Below, in pieces: positions 1-5,419 of a stretch of 8,967 nt of DNA. This DNA comes from Anaerovibrio sp. (GTDB lineage: Bacteria; Bacillota; Negativicutes; Selenomonadales; Selenomonadaceae). The notes under the pieces are model-generated. The model was not told the origin of the DNA. It made no database searches and saw only the letters and a list, made by a program, of their open reading frames with translations. The position numbers were made by a program, and so were the translations under genes. The DNA lies in assembly GCA_016302095.1 (NCBI GenBank), contig JAEDOE010000034.1, forward strand, positions 1-8,967, given 5' to 3'. Every line of letters starts with the position of its first letter. The first letter of the stretch is position 1.

Positions 1-1
1 G

Positions 2-319
2 CCGGAGCTTTTGGCTGGCAGGGCGGATAAGTCCGGCGGGCAGGACAGGCAGCTTTTGAATATTAATTTCCCTCAGCAGCTGGCACCGGATTACAAGTGG
101 GTATGGTGCCGCCAGGGAGTGCGGGACTACTGCAATGCCTATGAGCGCCAGCAGGCGGAGGACGGCCGCATCTTTTATACTGTAGGCGGCACGCCTCTGG
201 TGACCGGCAACAGCCAGGATACGGATGTGGCTGTGACCTGCCGGGGGGATATCGCCATTACCCCTCTGAAGCTGGATAAAACAGACTTTTCGGTACTACA
301 ATCCCGTGCCGGTGTATGA
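2..319 (+). CDS. surE: 5'/3'-nucleotidase SurE, C-terminal part (5' end outside window)
   Basis: The frame is open from the window edge and ends at TGA 317-319, leaving 105 residues of a protein that is usually about 250-270 aa. SurE is a metal-dependent phosphatase that removes phosphate from nucleoside 5'- and 3'-monophosphates and sometimes short polyphosphate. The metal-binding N-terminal half is not in the window. What remains matches the SurE C-terminal layout: LLNINFP (the LNIN-P strand), a CRQGVRDY segment, GRIFYTVGG (matching the ..YWIG.. strand), then DTDVAV, and GDIAITPLKLD, which matches the family's GYVSITPL end. A TTG at 11 is an in-frame codon, not a start. It lies just upstream of the SAH hydrolase and deaminase genes, so it could act on nucleotides of the same purine pool, which is inference. 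Identification rests on motif recall, without alignment. Confidence 0.88.
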   Translation, partial: PELLAGRADKSGGQDRQLLNINFPQQLAPDYKWVWCRQGVRDYCNAYERQQAEDGRIFYTVGGTPLVTGNSQDTDVAVTCRGDIAITPLKLDKTDFSVLQSRAGV

Positions 320-325
320 TATAAT
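317..325 (+). promoter_or_regulatory. Candidate extended -10 promoter for the SAH hydrolase operon
   Basis: TGATATAAT is a perfect extended -10 element (TGn plus TATAAT), and its TGA is also the surE stop codon. No good -35 is visible 16-18 bp upstream, which extended -10 promoters tolerate. Transcription would start near 332 and give a leader of about 125 nt containing the tandem repeat. A second plain TATAAT lies at 421-426, so the true start is uncertain. Confidence 0.4.
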
Positions 326-341
326 ATAACGTGGCAATGAT

Positions 342-367
342 ATGATAAATTGTTATGATAAATTGTT
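342..367 (+). repeat. Perfect 13-bp tandem duplication upstream of ahcY
   Basis: ATGATAAATTGTT occurs at 342-354 and again at 355-367 with no spacer and no mismatch. It lies in the AT-rich spacer between surE and the hydrolase gene, downstream of the extended -10 box. It may be a slippage duplication or a paired protein-binding site; nothing in the sequence decides between them. Confidence 0.9.
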
Positions 368-420
368 GGCTGCTTTACGACATAATATATTGATGCGTAA
401 TTTTATTTCAAAATTCACTT

Positions 421-426
421 TATAAT
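421..426 (+). promoter_or_regulatory. Alternative TATAAT -10 box close to ahcY
   Basis: A perfect TATAAT lies 31 bp before the ATG at 458. No TTGACA-like hexamer is seen at 15-19 bp upstream, and no TGn precedes it. If used, it would give a leader of about 25 nt starting just before the AGGAGA ribosome site. In such an AT-rich spacer a chance match is quite possible. Confidence 0.25.
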
Positions 427-457
427 TTGCTTGGTTATTTTGAGAGGAGAATGTTAT

Positions 458-1699
458 ATGAAATCTAAGATTAAGGATATTGCCCTGGCACCTTCCGGCC
501 ATGACAAAATCAACTGGGTAAAGAATTTTATGCCGGTTATGAATGCTATTGAAAAGGAATACTCCGTAACAAAGCCATTTGCTGGCAAGCGCATGGTTAT
601 GACGATGCACCTTGAGGCAAAGACCGCTTATCTGGCGCTGGTGCTGCAGGCTGCCGGGGCGGAGGTGATAGCTACTGCTTCCAACCCTCTGTCCACCCAG
701 GATGATGTTTGTGCGGCACTGGTAGAGGGTGGCGTTACGGTATTTGCCCATCACGGCTGCACCATGGAGGAATACGATGCCTATATCGACATGGCTTTGG
801 ACTGCCAGCCGGACATTATCATGGACGATGGCGGTGATTTGATTTATCGTCTGCACAATGAGCGCCGGGAGCTGCTGCCGAAGATTATCGGCGGCTCTGA
901 GGAGACTACCACAGGCGTTATCCGGGATCGTGCCCTGGAGGCTGCCGGCAAGCTGGAGTTTCCGATGCTGGCTGCCAATGACGCCTACTGCAAGTATCTC
1001 TTTGATAACCGCTATGGCACCGGGCAGTCCACCTGGGAGGGCATCATGCGCGCCACCAATCTGGTTATCGCCGGCAAGACCGTGGTTATTGCAGGCTATG
1101 GCTGGTGCGGCAAGGGCGGTGCTATGCGGGCCAAGGGGCTGGGTGCCAACGTTATCATCACTGAGGTGGACCCGATTAAGGCTATTGAGGCAGTGTTTGA
1201 CGGCTTCCGGGTGATGCCGATGGATGAGGCGGCCAAGGTGGGAGATATTTTCCTGACCCTGACCGGTGACAAGGATATTCTCCGCAAGTGGCATTATGAG
1301 TCCATGAAGGATGGGGCTGTGCTGGCAAATTCCGGCCATTTTGATTTGGAAATCAACATCCCGGAGCTGGAGGCGGTTTCTGAGAGCCGTACCCAGGTAA
1401 AGCCGGGCATCGAGGAATTCAAGTTTGCTGACGGCAAGAAGCTGTATCTGCTGGGTGAGGGGCGTCTGGTAAATCTCGCCTGCGGTGACGGCCATCCGGC
1501 TGAGATTATGGATCTGAGCTGGGGCGTGCAGTTCTTCTCCGCCCTGCATATTGTAGAAAATCATGACAAGCTGGAGAACAAGGTCTATGTGCTGCCGGAG
1601 GAGGTAAATGCCAAGATTGCCAGGATTAAGCTGGCTGCTATGGGCATTGAGATTGACGAGCTTACCCCTGAGCAGTATGCCTACCTGCATCAGTGCTGA
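458..1699 (+). CDS. ahcY: Short-type S-adenosylhomocysteine / S-inosylhomocysteine hydrolase
   Basis: This is a 413-aa NAD-dependent cytosolic enzyme that splits S-adenosyl-homocysteine (or its inosyl form) into nucleoside and homocysteine, clearing an inhibitor of methyltransferases. Visible landmarks are H51 in MTMHLEAKT, NPLSTQDD at 76-83, E149 in SEETTTG, K179, D183 and N184 in CKYLFDNRYG (matching human K186/D190/N191), the NAD-binding GYGWCGKG at 213-220, NSGHFDLEI at 291-299 and GDGHP at 343-347. It lacks the C-terminal Lys/Tyr tail of the longer eukaryotic-type enzymes, and its WCGKG loop is typical of archaeal and Thermotoga forms. The ATG at 458 is chosen because AGGAGA (445-450) sits 7 nt before it; an upstream in-frame TTG at 431 has no such site. 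The mtaD gene follows after 33 bp. The purine-pocket residues differ from human, so the true substrate could be S-inosylhomocysteine. Confidence 0.93.
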   Translation: MKSKIKDIALAPSGHDKINWVKNFMPVMNAIEKEYSVTKPFAGKRMVMTMHLEAKTAYLALVLQAAGAEVIATASNPLSTQDDVCAALVEGGVTVFAHHGCTMEEYDAYIDMALDCQPDIIMDDGGDLIYRLHNERRELLPKIIGGSEETTTGVIRDRALEAAGKLEFPMLAANDAYCKYLFDNRYGTGQSTWEGIMRATNLVIAGKTVVIAGYGWCGKGGAMRAKGLGANVIITEVDPIKAIEAVFDGFRVMPMDEAAKVGDIFLTLTGDKDILRKWHYESMKDGAVLANSGHFDLEINIPELEAVSESRTQVKPGIEEFKFADGKKLYLLGEGRLVNLACGDGHPAEIMDLSWGVQFFSALHIVENHDKLENKVYVLPEEVNAKIARIKLAAMGIEIDELTPEQYAYLHQC

Positions 1700-1732
1700 T
1701 TCAGAGAATTATAATTGTACGGAGTGTTATAG

Positions 1733-3016
1733 ATGAAGATATTGATTAAGGGTGCCAATGTGCTGCAGCCTGATTATTCCACAGGCGTGGCAGATATTGC
1801 CATTGCGGATGATGTGATTGCTGCCGTGGGAGAGGTTCCCGGGGATTTTGTGGCAGATTACATTATTGAAGGAAAGGACCACTTTGCGGTGCCGGGGCTG
1901 GTAAATGCCCACACTCATGCCTCCATGACACTGCTCCGCAGCTATGCTGACGATATGGAGCTGATGGACTGGCTGAACAACAGGATTTGGCCGGTGGAGG
2001 CAAAGATGGTGGAGAATGACATCCGCGTGGGGGCAAAGCTGGCACTGGTGGAGATGGTCAAGGGCGGCACTACTGCCTATGCTGATATGTACGGCCCATG
2101 CATGGAGTCTGTGGCAGAGGAAACTATCAGTGCAGGTGTCCGGGGGATTCTCAGCCGCGGCCTGATTGGCTTTGCGCCTACAGCTATGAAAAGCCTGGCA
2201 GAAAACGTGGATTTGTACAAGAACTATCATGGTGCCGGTGATGGCCTGATCAGCATTTTGCTGGGTGTCCATGCACCATATACCTGTCCGCCTGATTTTT
2301 GCAAGGCGGCAGCGAAGGTTTCGGCAGAGCACGGCATCAATGTGCATATCCACATGTCCGAAACACAGGATGAAATCAGGCAGATTCAGGAACAGTACGG
2401 CAAGGGCCCTTTCCAGTATATTGCCGAAACAGGGCTCTTTGACCGTCCGTCCATTGCCGCCCACTGCGTATGGCTGGATGATGCTGATATTGCCATGATG
2501 AAGGAAAAGGCGATTACTCCTGTCCACAATCCTGGCAGCAACATGAAGCTTGCCAGCGGCGTGGCTCCTGTGCCGAAGCTTTTGGCAGCAGGGGTGCATG
2601 TGGCTCTTGGCACGGATGGTGCTTCCAGCAACAACAACCTGGATATGCTGGAGGAAATCCGCCTGGCAGCCATGCTGCACAAGGTGCATGAGCTGAATCC
2701 GTTGGCTGTTCCTGCGGCAGAGGCACTGAGGATGGGCACTGAGTATGGTGCCGAAGCGCTGTGGCTGGAAAAGACTGGCAGGCTGCAGGCTGGCTGGAAG
2801 GCGGATATTGTGCTGTACGATATGAATCGGCCGGAGTGGTGCCCACGCCATGATCTTGTTTCCCTGCTGGTTTATTCTGCCAACAGCAGCAGTGCTGATA
2901 CTGTGCTGTGCAACGGCAAGGTGCTCATGGAAAAGGGCGAGCTGAAAACCCTGGATGAGGAAAAAATCCTGCACGAAGCAAATGCCTGTGCAATGGATTT
3001 GGTCAATAGGGGTTAA
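1733..3016 (+). CDS. mtaD: 5-methylthioadenosine / S-adenosylhomocysteine deaminase
   Basis: This 427-aa amidohydrolase-superfamily enzyme replaces the 6-amino group of the adenine in MTA, SAH or adenosine with oxygen, giving the inosine analogue and ammonia. The metal and catalytic set is complete: H60 and H62 (NAHTHASM), H207 with E210 (HIHMSE), H244 (IAAHCVW) and D295 (LGTDGASSNNN). H180 in GVHAPYT and R142 fit substrate contacts described for Thermotoga TM0936, the founding family member. The N- and C-terminal beta-sandwich (residues 1-55 and about 350-400, including GWKADIVLYD) is typical of metal-dependent hydrolases. GGAG at 1721-1724 lies 8 nt before the ATG. The gap of 33 bp to ahcY, with no terminator, suggests one transcript. 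Guanine deaminase or chlorohydrolase relatives share this fold, but the neighbouring SAH hydrolase favours SAH/MTA. Confidence 0.9.
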   Translation: MKILIKGANVLQPDYSTGVADIAIADDVIAAVGEVPGDFVADYIIEGKDHFAVPGLVNAHTHASMTLLRSYADDMELMDWLNNRIWPVEAKMVENDIRVGAKLALVEMVKGGTTAYADMYGPCMESVAEETISAGVRGILSRGLIGFAPTAMKSLAENVDLYKNYHGAGDGLISILLGVHAPYTCPPDFCKAAAKVSAEHGINVHIHMSETQDEIRQIQEQYGKGPFQYIAETGLFDRPSIAAHCVWLDDADIAMMKEKAITPVHNPGSNMKLASGVAPVPKLLAAGVHVALGTDGASSNNNLDMLEEIRLAAMLHKVHELNPLAVPAAEALRMGTEYGAEALWLEKTGRLQAGWKADIVLYDMNRPEWCPRHDLVSLLVYSANSSSADTVLCNGKVLMEKGELKTLDEEKILHEANACAMDLVNRG

Positions 3017-3024
3017 TTTTTAGT

Positions 3025-3052
3025 ATATATTAATGTAGATATATTAATGTAG
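3025..3052 (+). repeat. Perfect 14-bp tandem duplication before the RNase H gene
   Basis: ATATATTAATGTAG occurs at 3025-3038 and immediately again at 3039-3052. It fills most of the 48-bp spacer between mtaD and the RNase H gene and ends 2 nt before the AGAGG ribosome site. No terminator hairpin is seen here, so transcription probably reads through. The repeat may simply be a replication-slippage duplication. Confidence 0.92.
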
Positions 3053-3064
3053 CAGAGGTTAAGC

Positions 3065-3688
3065 GTGGCAAAGGCGAAGAATAATTTTTATGCAGTGCTG
3101 GCTGGCAGGCAGCCGGGGATTTATAAGACCTGGGCGGAGTGCCAGCGGCAGGTTATCGGCTTCAAGGGGGCGAAGTTCAAGGGCTTCGTCACCCTTGAGG
3201 AAGCGGAGGCCTTTATGGGCAGCCGGAATGGCATCGGTGCTGCCAGAAAGGGCAAGAGGCAGGGAAGCGGTGATTTTTCCCGGGGCACGGTTATTTTTGT
3301 GGATGGCTCCTACATGAAGGGGCGGTACAGCTGGGGCTTTGCTGCCTATGAGGAGGGCGAGCTGGTCTTTACCGCAAATGGTGCCGGTACCTCCAAGGAT
3401 GCGGCGAAGCTGCATAACGTGGCAGGGGAGATGGATGCCGCCCGGGAGGCAGTCCGATGGGCTGAGGCTCAGGGGCTTGAAGATACAGGCGTGACTATCT
3501 GCCATGACTACGAGGGGATAGCTGCCTGGCCTCTGGGGCACTGGCAGGCAAAGCTGCCCCAGACTCAGGAATATGCGGCTTTTATGCAGCCGCGGCTTGG
3601 CTGGGTACGCTTTCAGAAGGTAGCCGGTCACACCGGCGTTGAGGGTAACGAGCTGGCTGACAGGCTTGCCAAGGAGGCGCTTTTATGA
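3065..3688 (+). CDS. Ribonuclease H with N-terminal viroplasmin (caulimovirus VI-like) domain
   Basis: This 207-aa protein should cut the RNA strand of RNA-DNA hybrids, as in R-loops or primer remnants, in the cytoplasm. Residues 7-50 (NFYAVLAGRQPGIYKTW, then FKGAKFKGF and EEAEAF) match the small viroplasmin domain that binds nucleic acid in this RNase H1 subfamily. A basic linker (about 52-72) leads to the RNase H fold. The acidic catalytic set is intact: D80 (FVDGSY), E122 (GEMDA), D148 (CHDYEG) and D199 (NELADRLA), with H189 in the GHTG motif. The GTG at 3065 is chosen because AGAGG (3054-3058) lies 6 nt upstream and the viroplasmin motif begins right after. Its stop overlaps the start of the lipase gene, so the two are likely translationally coupled. 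The RNase H1 family is clear; its in vivo role relative to other RNases H is not. Confidence 0.92.
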   Translation: MAKAKNNFYAVLAGRQPGIYKTWAECQRQVIGFKGAKFKGFVTLEEAEAFMGSRNGIGAARKGKRQGSGDFSRGTVIFVDGSYMKGRYSWGFAAYEEGELVFTANGAGTSKDAAKLHNVAGEMDAAREAVRWAEAQGLEDTGVTICHDYEGIAAWPLGHWQAKLPQTQEYAAFMQPRLGWVRFQKVAGHTGVEGNELADRLAKEALL

Positions 3689-5139
3689 GATCTTTCGGCG
3701 TTATTGGTTCTGCTGTTTTACGGATTGCTTTTTGTGCCGTCTGCTGTGTCGCCCTGCTGACGGGCAATGTGGCCGCAGCCAGTGCCCGTTCCCTGGATGC
3801 GGCAGGTCAGGCACGGATGGCATATATCTGCGCCCTGGCGGATATGGCGGTCTATGATAGCGACCTGAATGAAGCCGTGCGGCAGGAAATGGGCAAGCTG
3901 GGCTGGCAGTTCAAGGATTACAGAAACGCTGACAAGAGAGCCCATACTACCTTCTACACGCTGGAGAATACTGCTGCGGATGAAAACTGCCGTGAAACCC
4001 TGGTGGTGATTCCGGGGACGGAAAAGCTGAAGGATGTGGAGGTTGATCTGCGCTTTAGCAAGGTGCTTTTTGGCGGCAGGACGCCTCAGGACTTTCGTGA
4101 GTTTGCAGCAACGGAAAAGGTGGATGCAAGTCAGCCCATGGTGCATCAGGGCTTTAACGATTATACCATGACGGCGTTTTTTACCCCGGATGGGGAAGGC
4201 GTCATGGGGGCTGACAGGCTGAAAGGCTTTTTGGACGAGGAGGGAGAGCACCTCTACCTGACCGGACACAGCCTGGGGGGCGCCGTGGCAACCCTGCTGG
4301 CGGCACGGCTGATTTCCATGGGGGTGGAGCCGGACCGGCTCAGCGTTTTTACCTTTGGCGCCCCTACGGTGGGCAATACGGCATTTGCGGAGGAGCAGGG
4401 CTATCGCATTGATTTGAGCCGCTATACTATGGGCGGCGATGTGGTGAAGAATGCCTTGCAGGCACTGAAGGCAGGCTATGTGCATTTTGGTACCGAGTAC
4501 AGGTGGCAGAAGAATGAAAACTCCTATATGCACAATCATGCTATTGCCGGTTATCTGGATGCGGCAATCCGCAATTATTATGATGAGGTGCTGCAGGGGA
4601 ATTTGAGCCTTGCCAGCCTGGCTGCCGGAAAGCCGGAGCTTTTGGCTGAAGCTGATTCAGCAGCGGGGGAGGCAAAGGCCAGGCTGCCCTGGAGCCGCAG
4701 CCTTGATGAAGGCAGGGTGTATATTGCCCCTGTTGCCATTGATGTGCCGGAGAATATTGCCAATGACAGCGCCTATATGAAGGTGGTGGCAGGTGATGTT
4801 CTCATGAGCCAGTTCAGCCGCATCCGGGTGGATGAATCCTTTGCCATGCCGGATGCAGCGGAGGAGACGCTTTTTGCTGCCTGCCAGCGTGCAGAAGAAA
4901 ATGGCTGTGACAGGGTTGCCATGGTGAGCATCACAGGCAGGGCGGACAAGGAAAATCCCAAGCTGTACAGGCTGATGACTTCGGTGGCTGTTTACAGCAC
5001 GGCCGGGGAGCAGCTTATGAGCACGCTGACTTCCACCACAACCAAGGAAATCACGCCCATTGAGGCGGTCATGTACGATATGACCAGGGCGGCAGATGAT
5101 ATCAAGGCGGCTCAGAAGCAAGGGGTTCTTCCGGAGTAG
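3685..5139 (+). CDS. Exported class 3 (alpha/beta-hydrolase) lipase with unassigned C-terminal domain
   Basis: This 484-aa protein is a predicted serine esterase acting on acylglycerols or phospholipids outside the cytoplasm. Residues 1-35 form a signal peptide: a short basic start, a hydrophobic core (about 11-26) and an AxA-type signal peptidase I site near 32-35 (ASA-R). The Lipase_3 core spans about residues 80-300, with the nucleophile S196 in GHSLGG, FTFGAPTVGN at 222-231, a candidate acid D252 (GDVVKN), and H283 or H285 in YMHNHAIAGYL as the likely catalytic His (H267 is less likely). Residues 341-484 look like a separate alpha/beta domain starting RVYIAPVAIDVP, unlike usual lipases. 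The start overlaps the RNase H stop as ATGA, and AAGGAGG (3671-3677) inside that gene sits 7 nt upstream. A strong terminator follows. The fold is secure; the substrate is unknown. Confidence 0.85.
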   Translation: MRSFGVIGSAVLRIAFCAVCCVALLTGNVAAASARSLDAAGQARMAYICALADMAVYDSDLNEAVRQEMGKLGWQFKDYRNADKRAHTTFYTLENTAADENCRETLVVIPGTEKLKDVEVDLRFSKVLFGGRTPQDFREFAATEKVDASQPMVHQGFNDYTMTAFFTPDGEGVMGADRLKGFLDEEGEHLYLTGHSLGGAVATLLAARLISMGVEPDRLSVFTFGAPTVGNTAFAEEQGYRIDLSRYTMGGDVVKNALQALKAGYVHFGTEYRWQKNENSYMHNHAIAGYLDAAIRNYYDEVLQGNLSLASLAAGKPELLAEADSAAGEAKARLPWSRSLDEGRVYIAPVAIDVPENIANDSAYMKVVAGDVLMSQFSRIRVDESFAMPDAAEETLFAACQRAEENGCDRVAMVSITGRADKENPKLYRLMTSVAVYSTAGEQLMSTLTSTTTKEITPIEAVMYDMTRAADDIKAAQKQGVLPE

Positions 5140-5183
5140 CCCCATGAAAAAATATTGATTGAACAATAGCAACATATATATTG

Positions 5184-5214
5184 CTGCCCGGGAGCAGTCC
5201 CGGGTAGTTTTTTT
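5184..5214 (+). terminator. Rho-independent terminator after the lipase gene
   Basis: A 10-bp stem (5184-5193 pairing with 5198-5207, one G-T pair) encloses the loop GCAG and is followed by seven T residues (5208-5214). The arms contain CCCGGGA and TCCCGGG. It lies 45 nt past the lipase stop. It should end the block-1 transcript and insulate it from the galactoside genes. Confidence 0.93.
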
Positions 5215-5249
5215 GCGTGAAAATAGCTAGCTCCATTTTCCTTCAACCT

Positions 5250-5263
5250 TGAAAAGGTTTTCA
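5250..5263 (+). promoter_or_regulatory. cre-like / LacI-family operator candidate
   Basis: TGAAAAGGTTTTCA has perfect 6-bp inverted arms (TGAAAA/TTTTCA) around a central GG. It fits the CcpA cre consensus WTGNAANCGNWNNCW except that the central C is G. It sits just upstream of the promoter for the phospho-galactosidase and PTS genes, where catabolite or sugar-specific control by a LacI-family regulator would be expected. A second GAAAAC at 5270-5275 forms another partial inverted repeat with GTTTTC 5257-5262. The binding protein is not in the window. Confidence 0.5.
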
Positions 5264-5266
5264 TGC

Positions 5267-5300
5267 TTGGAAAACATCCCGTGAAAAAATACAGTATAAT
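5267..5300 (+). promoter_or_regulatory. Promoter of the lacG-lacE operon
   Basis: A perfect TATAAT lies at 5295-5300, with only weak -35 matches at the right distance. A TTGGAA at 5267-5272 is 17 bp from TACAGT at 5290-5295, an overlapping alternative. Either reading starts transcription shortly after 5300. The box lies 119 bp before the lacG start, downstream of the terminator and the cre-like site. Confidence 0.5.
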
Positions 5301-5312
5301 AATAAATGTAAG

Positions 5313-5366
5313 GTGAAGGGAACGAAAAACAGCCGGGAGGCTGGTAAAAGAGTTCGGCTGCTTCAT
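5313..5366 (+). promoter_or_regulatory. Structured 5' leader with mutually exclusive hairpins
   Basis: CAGCC (5330-5334) can pair with GGCTG (5339-5343) around a GGGA tetraloop. Extended as CAGCCG (5330-5335), it can instead pair with CGGCTG (5355-5360). The second pairing stacks on GTGAAG (5313-5318) with CTTCAT (5361-5366). The two folds exclude each other. Neither is followed by a U-run, and the ribosome site AGGGGG (5405-5410) lies about 40 nt downstream. It does not match a riboswitch or antiterminator target that I recognise; switching is inference. Confidence 0.35.
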
Positions 5367-5419
5367 CAGTAATTATCAGTGTTAATACATTAAAAGAGTT
5401 TTATAGGGGGTAAAACAAC

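Noticed and set aside
431..457. In-frame TTG at 431 as an upstream start for the hydrolase
   Set aside because: The AGGAGA site at 445-450 lies after it and is spaced correctly for the ATG at 458.
320..457. SAH or SAM riboswitch ahead of the hydrolase gene
   Set aside because: The leader is AT-rich with no GC-rich helices or recognisable conserved core; only direct repeats are evident.
353..1690. Long minus-strand open frame across the hydrolase gene
   Set aside because: It is the mirror of a strongly coding + frame, has no recognisable motif, and no ribosome site supports it.
3025..3052. CRISPR-like or attachment-site repeat
   Set aside because: There are only two AT-rich copies with zero spacer and no cas, integrase or phage gene around.
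5112..5366. Minus-strand 84-codon frame in the terminator and promoter region
   Set aside because: It runs through the terminator hairpin and promoter, resembles no protein I know, and ends inside the lipase gene.
5301..5419. BglG/LicT-type antitermination target in the lacG leader
   Set aside because: There is no roughly 30-nt imperfect palindrome overlapping a terminator with a U-run, and no antiterminator gene is nearby.
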